The notes beneath the pieces are model-generated. The model had not been told where the DNA came from, did no database searches, and saw only the letters and a list, made by a program, of their open reading frames with translations. Shown one piece after another: positions 1 to 11,000 of a stretch of DNA of 64,000 nucleotides. Within the stretch, counting starts at the first letter, position 1. The number at the start of each line of letters is the position of its first letter. Made by a program: the position numbers and the translations under genes. Origin of the DNA: Haliclystus octoradiatus (taxonomy: Eukaryota; Cnidaria; Staurozoa; Stauromedusae; Haliclystidae); assembly GCA_916610825.1 (NCBI GenBank), contig OU744448.1, positions 848,501 to 912,500 of the forward strand, read 5' to 3'.

Positions 1-567
1 AACTCTAAAGAGAAGTCAGCTGTTTACAGTGGTCAAATCACAAGTTTACAGATATATTGGATCTAACTTTTATAGAAAGGTCAGTACCTCTCTTCAGTGG
101 TCAATATTCTCTAATCTCACTAGTGGTCACTATAGACAGGTTTCACCGCAGAGAATTTTACTTTCAAACTATCATGTGCTTCAGTTAAAATTCATATACA
201 CAAAGTTGTTATGTTTAATCAAGCGTTTTCTATGGAGCAAAACATGCTGTAAGTAGGCCTAATAGCATAGCCTACCAATTTGTGTAAACTAATGGCTTAT
301 ATCAACACAATGTCTGATAAAATGTTTAGTCAGGGTCCAGCAAAAGTAGGAATGATGGATTCCGGAAGGCTAGAGAAAATTCAGAAGAAAATTGATATTT
401 TATGTCAAACCTCAAAAAAAATGTTTAAATAGTTCTAGGATGGCAGAACTCCAAACATTCAAACGCCATTTTTTCAGTAGTCCTTTTAAAAGCATTTTTC
501 TCTGGATATTAAAATAAATTTCCTTGCAAATTTTCTACAGCCTCTCGGAGGGATCTATATAGCCTAC

Positions 568-2039
568 TTCTTCGTCTCTCTTTTTCAACTCAGCAGAAAC
601 TTCATCTAATTCTTCTTGCGCTTCGTTAGGATCCATACTCCATCCTTCTTTCAACATTTTCAAACCAAATATGACGAATAAAGCAGTTGAAATATAAAAT
701 GTAAACTTCCTAGGTATAATTGTTGTTGCATAACCAACAAATGTAGATAAAATTGTCATCAACCCTAACGCACAGATTGCACCAATGAACACAGTTGTTC
801 TGGAATGACGCATTGCCATGATGGCAGCAATAAAAAATGTTTTATCTCCAAGCTCAGAAACAATAATAACTGAAATTGATGCAACAAATGCATGCACAAA
901 ACCAAGATTGACTTTATTCTCAACAGCCTTAAAAATAATAGAAATGAAATTATTAATGATGTTTGGAATACAACACAAGGCCAATGAACTTAGATCTATA
1001 GTTTTTCGTCAGCAGCACAGAGAACGTCACAAATCAAGGTCAGACATATGTGACAAAATATTTTTCAAAGTAATAATTGATTTTGATGTATATCAACTGA
1101 AACAATTGATAAGTAAAAAGTTTGAAGCCGATCAGATAAGAAATGACGGATATATATCGGTGCTTTAAGAGTGCATTTTCGTGATGAAAATATTCAATTT
1201 TGTCTCGAGCTAATTACAAATAGGATTGAATATTGAAAAGTGTGAATATTTACGTCACAGAAATACACGCGAGGCGGAAATGGACTCTTTAAAACATTGA
1301 TATGTATCCGTCATTTCTTATCGGATCGGCTTTAATTTTTACCAATTAATTTTTTCAGTTATATACATCAGAATCAATCATTACTTTGGAAAACATTTTT
1401 CAGTGGTACATAACGTTCATGAAACATTCTAGAACATAGAGAACCTACAGAATCCCCAATTCACACAGGAAACATTACCAAATGACCCTAGGTCTTTCTG
1501 ATTATCTATCTAATCATGCATACTATGGATTGCTACTACTGTCTTACTATAAACAGTACATTCTTATGTGGCGGACTATTCTTCTGCTATGCGATTGCAT
1601 AAAAATGGAAAATCACGGGTTAGTCGAGCATGAGAAATCACGTTCTCGTTGATTTACTGTGACTTTGATCACAAGACGGATTTTCCTAAATCATAGAGCA
1701 CAAACGTATTTGAATCGAGCTTGGAAGCCGAAAGACACTACACGGAATTTCGGTATAGCGTCTATATGGCTTTGATTAATTATTAAATTGATGTACATAG
1801 TTCGGTTTTAAACAAAACTGAAGCAGGCTAGAGCGTACCTCATCCTTGTCTTTGCTTGTTGAAAACGTCGAGGATAAAGTAGGATTTAAAATGTCTTTCT
1901 CTGCACGTAAGCCATCTTTTAATGGTAAACGAGTACCAGGGTACATTAGATTTTCACTACATTGAGCAATATTTAACAGGAGACAGATAGCAGAAATCCG
2001 TGTAAAGTAGCAAATCATTGCTGTCTTGAAATAATTCAA
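568..2039 (-). CDS. TMEM165: TMEM165 (GDT1/UPF0016 family) cation transporter, 5' part only
   Basis: Golgi Mn2+/Ca2+ transporter family needed for glycosylation (family knowledge). Two coding exons are visible, both phase 0: 2039-1839 (67 residues) and 927-568 (120 residues). Exon 1 begins with a hydrophobic signal sequence (about residues 1-27) and a polar linker. Exon 2 holds NLGFVHAFVASISVIIVSEL followed by the family motif ELGDKTFF, which is the first E-x-G-D motif, then two more membrane segments and an acidic tail (EEL and DEE runs). The donor at 567 reads GTAGGC. The second half of the family fold, with the other E-x-G-D motif, is absent and must lie beyond base 1. Intron 1 carries a fold-back element. 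The start codon faces the SET gene across 360 bp. The family is certain; the 3' limit is only the last exon seen. Confidence 0.9.
1043..1405. mobile_element. Long-TIR fold-back element in TMEM165 intron 1
   Basis: Two arms of about 110 bp are inverted copies of each other with scattered mismatches. The left arm ends in GCCGATCAGATAAGAAATGA near 1132 and the right arm ends in TCATTTCTTATCGGATCGGC near 1332. A spacer of about 100 bp separates them. No coding capacity is seen. It looks like a non-autonomous fold-back DNA transposon; I could not settle the target duplication. Confidence 0.65.
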
Positions 2040-2399
2040 CCAGCGATGTAATCACGTCAAAATGTACGCATTAAATCACGAACAGTTAAACGACCATATA
2101 ACCAATTCAACGCATTTAAACTAGTTGGAAATAAATGCCATTAAAGATCAGACCGTTAAAACTGAATAAAAGTAAAGTCTCCAGCAAGTATATATCGACG
2201 TATCCAATGCAAAATCGGCATGAAATATTAAGGAGAAATGCTGCTGTAAATTCTTCTTTTCTGATTCTGAGACATTTCAATTTGAGTGACACATCGACGA
2301 CAGCCTGCATTTCATGTTAAAATATCGAGGCATTTACAGTAGGATAGCACAACTCGGTAGAATCGGTATAAAATCGATAATATCGGATCTGTTTTCGCA
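2040..2399. promoter_or_regulatory. Shared head-to-head promoter region, TMEM165 / SET gene
   Basis: The two start codons are 360 bp apart on opposite strands, so both promoters must lie here or overlap. I see no clear TATA box in a fixed place. The call rests on gene layout only. Confidence 0.5.
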
Positions 2400-3483
2400 A
2401 TGAATGTGACTACGAAAGATGATTTCAAGGTATAATAACACTTGAAATGTATTTATACTACGTTTGATTCATGTCGATATTGATAATTATTATCAAATTC
2501 ACTTAATAAAATAATATGGTGCAATCCACTTTAGTATTTAGTACATAGTTATGCTAGCCTACCTAAGCACTGTATTATATGCAGGACACTGCATATGGCT
2601 TATGATAGATTATGTGAAAGCAAAGATAACAAATTGATGAAACATGAAACATTAATTTACAACATTGACACTGCTATTTGTTTTCTAGTTCATGTCATCC
2701 ATCGAATTTGAAAGCGAATTGAAACTGAATGCTGAAAAACAAATAATAATCGGATGTCCATGTGACACCACGTGCATCCCTGAAACATGCTACTGTTTAC
2801 AACTCCACGGAAAAAATTATGATCAAGAAAATCGTTTATTAGATGTAAGCATAAACAGACACACTTCTTCTAATATCAACCAATCAGAATGCCGCCCAGT
2901 CTTCGAATGTAACGGTATATGCGCATGCGCTGATAATTGTGGTAACAGAGTGGTTCAATCTGGAATGGAACATCCAATCGATTTACAATTGATTAACACA
3001 CAAGTAAAAGGTATTGGACTGGTTTCAAAACAAGATCTCAAACAAGGACAATTTGTGCTATGTTATATTGGTGAGATACTGAGTAGAAGTGAAGCACTTA
3101 AACGAACACAGTTGTATTCGAAGAACGACAGAAACTACGTCTGCAGTGTTGTTGAACGTGTTGGCGATAGCATAAACACGTGGACATGTATTGATGCCAC
3201 AAATGTTGGTAATGAATCGAGATACATGAATCATTCATGCGAACCGAATGTAACCGTCGTGCCTGTTCGTATAGACTATACAACACCTTATATCGCACTA
3301 TTTTGTCTTGAAGATATTCAAAAAGGGAAAGAACTAACATTTGATTACTCTGGTGGGAATGAAGCAATTCTTCACGGTCGTGATGGAATGCATACATTAG
3401 ACCGTGTTCCTTGCTTATGTGGCTCTTCGAAGTGTACAGGTTTTCTTCCGTTTGACCCTTTAATATTTAATCAAATTATGTGA
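2400..3483 (+). CDS. SETMAR: SETMAR-type histone-lysine methyltransferase (SET part, no transposase)
   Basis: Two coding exons: 2400-2429 (10 residues, donor GTATAA) and 2689-3483 after TTTTCTAG; both phase 0, total about 275 residues. Pre-SET cysteines come first (GCPCDTTC, CYC, ECNGICACADNC, then NRVVQ). The SET domain follows with GIGLV, YIGEI, the catalytic RYMNHSCEPN and ELTFDY, and the post-SET cluster is CLCGSSKCTGFLPFD. This order and wording match the SET half of vertebrate SETMAR, which methylates histone H3 (family knowledge). There is no mariner transposase after it; the reading frame stops at 3483. The short first exon is less certain than the second, which also has its own ATG at 2692. 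Confidence 0.85.
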
Positions 3484-4188
3484 AATTAATATTTGATTGA
3501 ACCGCAATTGTAAAGACGCGCGATGTATATATTCATTATTAATCATTTGTTTGTGTACACTGAATAAGTACACTGAACATTGATTCGTGATTTCTTCTCT
3601 AGTACAAGCGGGGCGGACGTACACCCGACGTCTATTATGTCAGATTGTGATACTAGCGAACGATGCTACGATTAGCAGATTGTAATGTCGTATTCATAAC
3701 ACATTCCCCTTCTCTCGTTGGACGTTGATCTATATTTGTCTGCAGCTGCACGAATCTAATGTGTTGTTTGAAAAACTTAACTTTAATGAGAGATAAGCTA
3801 TCAATAATATTATCTTCGTTATACTAATGGTAGCGACAAATAAAACACACGTAATTAGTACCGCTTTAGACCATCTCTTCCGTCATGATGTTTCATGTAT
3901 TATTTAGTGTGTTATAGTCGTATAGAGCCCCGAATTTCAATAAGATCAAGATAATTCAAAACGATGTAAAACTTGTTCTCTCTCTCTCGGAATTTTGGAA
4001 TAAATCGAAACCGTTGCAAATTATGGTGTGTTTTATTTGTCGCTGCTCAGTATAATGAAGTCGAAATTAAGCACCTCTCAATTAATACAATAATATTATC
4101 CCAAATGCTAATAAGATGCGTCTATACATAATCTGAACCTCGCTTTAAGGGAAATAAAATGTATCCATGACTCCGAATGCTATTCAAA
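3484..4188. other. Gap between SET gene and EFCAB10
   Basis: No gene is seen. It holds the 3' flank of the SET gene, with a possible AATAAA near 3839, and a small inverted-repeat element at 3832-4044. Confidence 0.5.
3832..4044. mobile_element. Small MITE with 19-bp inverted ends
   Basis: AGCGACAAATAAAACACAC at 3832 is repeated in inverse at 4026-4044 (GTGTGTTTTATTTGTCGCT), giving a 213-bp element without coding capacity. The superfamily is unknown. Confidence 0.55.
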
Positions 4189-4931
4189 ATGGCGGATAAG
4201 AAAGATGCAGCTCTCTTTTACTTGAAAAAACATAAAATATTGCAATTGCTGGACAATCTTACAACGTTTATTGTATACGCAAAACCAGGTATTTATTAGT
4301 CTTTTATTCCTCCTCATTCTGTTTAAAAGAAGATAACTTTATTTATGGATCTTTATAGTCTCGAAATTAATAATACCGCGTAACAAACTGTTAAATTCAC
4401 TTTTCTCTTTGTATAGATGACCCAAAACGTTTCATGATTGATTATCTCCTCAAACTCAAAAATTCAAAATTAAGTGACAACGGTTATCCTTGTGTATTTG
4501 ATGATGAAAATATATCCGCACTATTTGGAATACTGGATCCAGCTGGAAAAGGGCATATCTCTCATTCACAATACAAAGAAGGCAAGTTTGTTTTTATTAT
4601 GGAGATAACTATCATATTACTATCATTGTGATGAGTTTAGTTATTATTGTTATTTATTATTAATATTATTACAATTTCTTTTCCAGCAATGAAAAGTTTT
4701 GGTATCCCAACATTCAACAGAAATCCTCCAGGATCGGAAATTGATAAAATCACCATCGATATTTTCATCCAACAGATGTAAGCTATTAAAACATATTCGA
4801 ATTCGTAGATATATCTTCATTATCTTCTGTTCATCATTTATAAGAATTATTAAACGCATTCCGATTTTCTCTTTCTTTATTTTGAATTTAACAGGAGGAA
4901 GGGACTAAATGAATCTACAGCGACATTTTAA
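4189..4931 (+). CDS. EFCAB10: EF-hand calcium-binding domain protein 10
   Basis: Four coding exons: 4189-4288, 4417-4581, 4687-4777 and 4895-4931; total 130 residues, the usual size of this small family. The N-terminal half has the RIIa-like helix (YLKKHKILQLLDNLT, then DDPKRFMIDYLLKLK). The single EF-hand loop reads DPAGKGHISHSQ; position 12 is Gln, not Glu, so calcium binding is doubtful, as I recall also for the human protein. Intron 2 has a GC donor (GAAG|GCAAGT), forced by the frame because YKE must join AMKSFG. A likely poly(A) signal AATAAA lies at 5045. The molecular function is poorly known. Confidence 0.85.
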
Positions 4932-5084
4932 CACGCTTTATTCAGAATAATAATTTTGAACATAAATTAATTTTCCAAATTCTGTAATTCGTATGATTGT
5001 ATTTATTTTAATTAGAAAAGAGATTACTATGTTCAGAAAATGGCAATAAATTTGATCAATTGTGAATATAATATATTCTATGCG

Positions 5085-5292
5085 CGGTAAACTATATCGT
5101 ATGCAAAACTCCAGATTAAACAGTTCAAAACATATGTTCTGTACTTTCCATTTTATTTGAATTTAGCTTATTGCATTTTTCTTTTTAATTTTGTAAATAG
5201 CTGTATGTAAGTGTAATTTTCTGTTGTCGTAATTCCCTGTCATATCATATGGCCATATTCATTAATATTTTACAACAAATAAATCATATCAT
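5085..5292 (+). mobile_element. LINE 3' end remnant (copy of the 9.65-kb element)
   Basis: It shares AACATATGTTCTGTA, TTTTGTAAATRGCTGTATGTAAG and ACAAATAAATCAT in order with the copy at 9640-9950, with an internal deletion. It lies in the gap before DDX24. Confidence 0.55.
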
Positions 5293-5321
5293 TTCAACAT
5301 TTTAAATTTCGGACTTCGAAC

Positions 5322-5330
5322 TTTCCCGCC
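5322..5330 (+). promoter_or_regulatory. E2F-like site upstream of DDX24
   Basis: TTTCCCGCC fits the E2F half-site pattern TTTSSCGC. It ends 3 bases before the ATG at 5334, which favours transcription starting downstream and translation starting at 5421. Motif match only. Confidence 0.4.
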
Positions 5331-5420
5331 AAAATGATCAAATGGGCAAGCTCTGGATTTCAACAACGACAACCGATATCGGGTCTCGATTTCAAATCTA
5401 TAATCATAACGAATATCAAA

Positions 5421-7298
5421 ATGGCGACTCCAAGCAGGCTGCCAAAATTGAAGCGAAGAAAAGCAGATAAAGGTACATCAAGTACAGTTAAACGAAAATG
5501 GGAAGAAGTAAAAATAGAAGAAAAACATCTTTACTCAAATGATATGAGTGGCTTTGTGTGTCTGGAAGAGTTAAAAGATTATTCTGGGACAGACTTCATT
5601 AGCAAGAACAATCTCGCTGCCAATAATCTTGATGCAACACGTGAAGGACCCAAAAAGAAAAAGAGCAAACGGACCAACAAAGCAGCGAAGAAAGATACAC
5701 CCAATCTCTTAAAATCAAAAGAAGAAAATGCCGATGAACCGAAGGCAGGTAAAAAAGAAAAGAAACACGTTGAAAATGAGTGGACCAATTTTGGTGTACC
5801 GTCTGAAATTAGCAAAGCATTGTTAGAGAAAGGCTTTACTAGTATGACACCTATCCAACAGCAAACGCTACCAGCAGCAATTCAGAACTGGCAAGATATA
5901 ATCGGTGCAGCAGAAACAGGATCTGGAAAGACTCTAGCATTTGGCATACCAATATTAACACGTATTCTTGAATTGAAGGCATCAAACAGAGATAACATTG
6001 ATAAATCTCTTCTTTGTCTCATCCTTGCACCAACAAGAGAGCTGGCTCTACAAGTGTGCCAGCATATAAAAGATGCAGCTAAATACTGTGATATCCAATG
6101 CATTTCAATTGTTGGTGGTTTGAGCTCACAGAAACAAGAACGCCTACTTGGCCGTTCACCAGAAATTGTAGTAGCAACTCCAGGCCGTCTAAATAGCCTT
6201 TTGAAAGAAGGTGACACGCATCTTGCTGGGTTATGCAACGTACCATTGTTTGTTATCGATGAAGCAGATCGAATGCTTGAACATGGGCATTTTAAAGATT
6301 TAAATGAGATCTTTGATGTGATGCAACTTGAAAAAATAAAGCGCCAAACTTTCATTTTCTCAGCTACGTTATCTCTTCCAAAATATCACAATTATTGGGC
6401 CAAATCATCTGTACAAAAAGGTGGAGAAATGCAAAAATTGATGGACAAGTTAAAAATCAACGCTAAAGCAAAGGTTGTTGATCTCACTAAAAAAAATGTG
6501 ACTGCGTCTGGGTTGAATCAATGGCGAATACTTTGCTCGCTGGAAGAGAAAGATCTTTACCTTTATTACTTCTTAATCCTTCATCCTGGCAGAACCCTTG
6601 TTTTTGTTAATAGTATAAACTCTGCTAGGCGCCTTTGCTCAATCTTCTCCATTCTGGGTAGGAAACCACACCAATTACATGCTGGAAAACAACAAAAACA
6701 ACGTTTGAAGGCATTAAGTAGATTTACTTCTGATGAACACGGTTTACTTGTTGCAACAGATGTCGCTGCACGCGGATTAGATATTAAAAATATAGATCAT
6801 GTAGTGCATTACCAACTACCAAAAGATCCAAGTATTTACGTTCATCGCAGCGGCAGGACTGCACGAGCAAATACGAATGGACAAAGTTTAATTTTAGAGA
6901 GTTCTGGTGATTTCCAGTCGTACAAAAAGATTTGTGAAGTTTTGAAATTACCATCTGGAATCACAACGTTTCCAGTTGATCATTTATACTTACTGCAAAT
7001 GAAGAAGCGTCTTGATTTAGCACGGACAATTGATAAAGAACAGCATAGTCACAACAAGGTAGTATCTACGGACGCATGGATGAAAACAACGGCACAATCA
7101 TTAGACATTGAACTTGATAGTGATGATGAAATGGAAAACGAAAAAAAGGCACAGAAAAAGTCTGAAAAACGAAACCTACAAGGTTTAAAAGCTCAGCTAG
7201 ATACGTTATTAAAACTTCCAATTCTACCACGTGGATTTTCAGGTTCCTTCCCTACTGTATCAGGTAGCTTACAGAAGCCTGGCCTCAAATCTATATAA
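5421..7298 (+). CDS. DDX24: ATP-dependent DEAD-box RNA helicase DDX24
   Basis: Nucleolar DEAD-box helicase linked to ribosome biogenesis (family knowledge). It is a single open frame without introns. Similarity to human DDX24 begins just after MATPSRL: KRKWEEVKIEEKHLY, then VCLEELKDY. I therefore prefer the ATG at 5421 over the in-frame ATG at 5334, which would add 29 residues. Counting from 5421: the Q-motif region WTNFGV...TPIQQQTL is near 120, Walker A AAETGSGKT near 163, PTRELALQ near 200, TPGRL near 250, DEAD near 279, SAT near 314, the helicase-C part with TLVFVNSIN and ATDVAARGLD, and HRSGRTAR near 475. A Lys-rich low-complexity block lies before the helicase core, and the C-terminus is charged. 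It converges on EOGT, with 739 bp between the stops. Confidence 0.93.
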   Translation: MATPSRLPKLKRRKADKGTSSTVKRKWEEVKIEEKHLYSNDMSGFVCLEELKDYSGTDFISKNNLAANNLDATREGPKKKKSKRTNKAAKKDTPNLLKSKEENADEPKAGKKEKKHVENEWTNFGVPSEISKALLEKGFTSMTPIQQQTLPAAIQNWQDIIGAAETGSGKTLAFGIPILTRILELKASNRDNIDKSLLCLILAPTRELALQVCQHIKDAAKYCDIQCISIVGGLSSQKQERLLGRSPEIVVATPGRLNSLLKEGDTHLAGLCNVPLFVIDEADRMLEHGHFKDLNEIFDVMQLEKIKRQTFIFSATLSLPKYHNYWAKSSVQKGGEMQKLMDKLKINAKAKVVDLTKKNVTASGLNQWRILCSLEEKDLYLYYFLILHPGRTLVFVNSINSARRLCSIFSILGRKPHQLHAGKQQKQRLKALSRFTSDEHGLLVATDVAARGLDIKNIDHVVHYQLPKDPSIYVHRSGRTARANTNGQSLILESSGDFQSYKKICEVLKLPSGITTFPVDHLYLLQMKKRLDLARTIDKEQHSHNKVVSTDAWMKTTAQSLDIELDSDDEMENEKKAQKKSEKRNLQGLKAQLDTLLKLPILPRGFSGSFPTVSGSLQKPGLKSI

Positions 7299-8037
7299 CA
7301 TTCAGGCTTATCTGCAATTCAAGTCTACTGGGGATTATAATTGTTATATCATTGATCACACATAATGATACAAAGCAATATATACTTATTTGCTTTGCTT
7401 TACAAGTATTTTACATTATTTCAAAACCTATTTATGTATCACAGCATTGTAATCACAGTATAAATCAGTGCATAAATGTTAAATAGTTGAGTCCTAAATT
7501 AATTTGAAATGACATGTATTTACAAATTATAACCTCTGAATTTTCAAAAATCTATCTGACTAAAATTATATAGGTAGCGTTACAATAAGGGATTACATCA
7601 CTCTCATAACGCGAAGAATTCAACATGTTTGCAATATTAAAAATATATAGTAAAAGTTACATCTGAATATAGCAAAACCCAAGTTCGTACTTTTTTTTTA
7701 ATTTCTCAATTGAATTTTCAATTACAGAGTATACATTTAAGTTGATTTATAAAAAAATATTCAATCTGTCGCAGCTAGTAGCCATTTTCAAAACATGTGT
7801 TCTAGCTGTTTGGCTAAAACCGTGCAGGTATAGGTCTATAACCGCACACGTGCGGGTATAGACCTATACCTGCACGCTTTTTTGGGTTGCCATGGAATTT
7901 CGTGGGTTGTCTTGACATAACCTCTACACATGGTACAAATCCACCAATCATGATACAAGTTTTTTTCAAGTGATTATTAATACAAGTTACACTATTCCAA
8001 TAATATTAATTTAACTACATGTTTGTTTGAAATACTC
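7299..8037. other. Convergent gap DDX24 / EOGT
   Basis: No gene is seen. It holds the 3' flanks of both genes and a 56-bp near-perfect palindrome at 7821-7876. A further EOGT exon could be hidden here (see the EOGT entry), but I could not find one. Confidence 0.5.
7821..7876. repeat. 56-bp near-perfect palindrome
   Basis: The arms are 28 bp. The left begins CGTGCAGGTATAGGTCTATA and the right ends TATAGACCTATACCTGCACG, with two mismatched pairs near the centre (ACACGTGCGG). It lies between the two convergent 3' ends. It could be a hairpin, a very short palindromic transposon or a shared 3' processing signal. Confidence 0.8.
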
Positions 8038-11000
8038 TTACTTTCCTCGAATGCGTTTGATGTTTTTAAGTGATTTTATCACAAGACGCATGAACTCATT
8101 GACGTTAAACGCATAATTTGTGAATTTTTGATGTGCTCCCAGTCTAGGGTGATGACCCTAAAGAGGAAAGTCAATCATTTTAAAAACAAATAATTGCTAC
8201 CTGGATTTCAAAGTACTGAATTCAAACTATTCATGTGGTCATTCACATTCTCACCCACAATAAAATTGCTCAATAAAATACAGTAAAATGGGATAAAAAA
8301 CAATTCCTCCCCTATGAAAACTTTGAAATCGTTCATTAGATGATCATGAACTGTTTATTAGACAATAATATTTTCAAAGGGGCAACTTGCATTGAAAACG
8401 TTAGGCCTACTGTGACTATTAGTGAAATCATTACCATCGAATGCCCACCTTATCTTGTTGAAACAGAACCTCTCTTCTTTCCCAAGTCGTATAGGAGACA
8501 CCTCTATAACACATAATAGAAAGTTATAATTACATACAAGATATTTAACAGTTATTGATCCAAGGCGAGGTAAATATCCGCTGATGATGGCGAGGTCATT
8601 ATGGGGATATCTATTGGGCCTGAGATCAATAACTGTTTTGGTCAGTGATTAACTGGTCAACTTTGTAATATACAAATTTAATGTATTGTATTTGTAATGC
8701 ATCAAAAACACAATGTTTCCGATAATTGCGTGCTTACGCCTTCGGTAAGAAAATACTGAGCAGTCAATACAGCTTGAGAATTGACTGCTGTTCGATCAAT
8801 TGAATTGCTTGATATTTGTATTAACCCGTTACTCGATGACTAAAGATGAATCTTCAATGTTGTAAACTTGATTCAAGATAGATTATGAAGTTTAAGTAGG
8901 ATATTACTGATAAAGTACACAAGTATGTAGCATTAATAAACTCAATGTAAATAATAATAGATAAAATATTACCGATAAAGTACACAAGTATGTAGCATTA
9001 ATAAACTCAATGTAAATAATAATAGATAAAATATTACCGATAAAGTACACAAGTATGTAGCATTAATAAACTCAATGTAAATAATAATTTAAAACAAAAG
9101 TCAATACCAACAATGTATTTTTATTACAACAACGTTTCGATTGATTCAAATCAATCATTTTCAAGTTACTATAGGTAAATAATTAAAATAAATACAAACT
9201 TCAAGATAAAATGTTTTAATTAATAGGATTGATAAAAATATGTTTATTCCCAAGGTGCTAAAATTGATTACGAAGTTTTTTTAACATTAGTTAGTTTCGT
9301 AATCAATTTTAGCACCTTGGGAATAAACATATTTTTATCAATCCTATAAATTAAAACATTTTATCTTGAAGATTGTATTTATTTTAATTATTTACCTATA
9401 GTAACTTGAAAATGATTGATTTGAATCAATCGAAACGTTGTTGTAATAAAAATACATTGTTGGTATTGACTTTTGTTTTAAATTGTACACCTTTGAGGAC
9501 GCTTATCCGTAAATAATAATAGATAAAATATTACCGATAAAGTACACAAATATGTAGCATTAATAAACTCAATGTAAATAATAATAGATAAAATAATAAA
9601 AGCATTATACAGTTCTATATTAAAGATAGATAATTCAAATTAAACAATTCTAAACATATGTTCTGTAACAGGGTGGTTCCTTGGTTGAACTCTTTACCTG
9701 AGTATGTCGTCAATACAAAAACAGTCAATGGACTAGAAATATCACTAGATGAAATAGATTTATCTTTAAATTGTAAACTGTTTGCTTAGATATCATTATA
9801 TTATACTATCTAATATTGTTATCAATTGAGTTTACGTTACTTTAATTTTGTAAATGGCTGTATGTAAGTCGAGTTCCTGTTATGGTGGTTCCCTGTATTT
9901 GCCTGTCGTATTCATTTTATGACAAATAAATCATAATTAAATCCTTCTACCTGAGACGGGCTAAATCTTTATAGCAGTTTGGATCTGCAGTATTGTATCT
10001 GAAAGGCAATAAATCCAAACAGATATGAAAATGTGTGGGAAGAATTCTAGAAATTCAGGCTGTTAAAGTAGTGGATCTGTGTGATACGCAAACTATTTCT
10101 ATTGTAGCTTATTGGTAGATTAATTCCAGAATAACACCATCATTTGAAAACCTTGCCTATTAACCATCAATTTATAGATTTGACTTCTTTAGAGAAAGAC
10201 TATTTGCTGAAGCTTAATTCCGACTGAAGAGCAAATAAATGCATAACTTGAAGTCACAGAAGAACTCGACTTTTTGTTTTATTTATACTCAGTTGATTGT
10301 CATTGTATCAAGCACTCTCTTATATGGTTTGCATATTATTATTATTATTAACATACAGTCAAATCTGTTATAACGGTCACCTCTATACAGCGGCCACCTG
10401 TCTATAGTGGTCACTCTTGCAATGTTTATCAAACCTGTATATAAAGGCCACCTGTCTATAATGGTCAATTTATCTACCTCTCGTAGCTGGCCGTTATATA
10501 CACGTTTCACTGTAGTACAAATATTTTACATACGATATATTATATATCATATTAGTCTTCTTATAAATTGTATCTATTTAAATATTGCGAGATGAAGGCT
10601 AGCGTTTACAACTTACAATTCAAACAATGTTGCCCAATCAGGTAGAAAGAGAGCATGCGTCAATCCAGCACCATGCATTCCGATAAATAAGTCAGTGTTC
10701 TGAGTGATCTGTTGACAAAATCAAATACCAATTTGTTAATTTGTAAAAAGGGATATATTTAAAAGTGAGATGAGAATTTTAATTCTAACCTTCAGCTGAT
10801 CTACAAATGACATCGAACTAATTTCAAAACAAAACAAAAAATACATTGATTTTATTCATGTATATATGATGGCACCTTAACATGGTATAGGCCTGGTGCA
10901 AAATATTATGTATATCTAATAACAACTCACAGCAAAATATCTTAGCTAGTATCAGTGCCATACAAAAATATAGCCACCTTTAGCTACAATGAGGACATGA

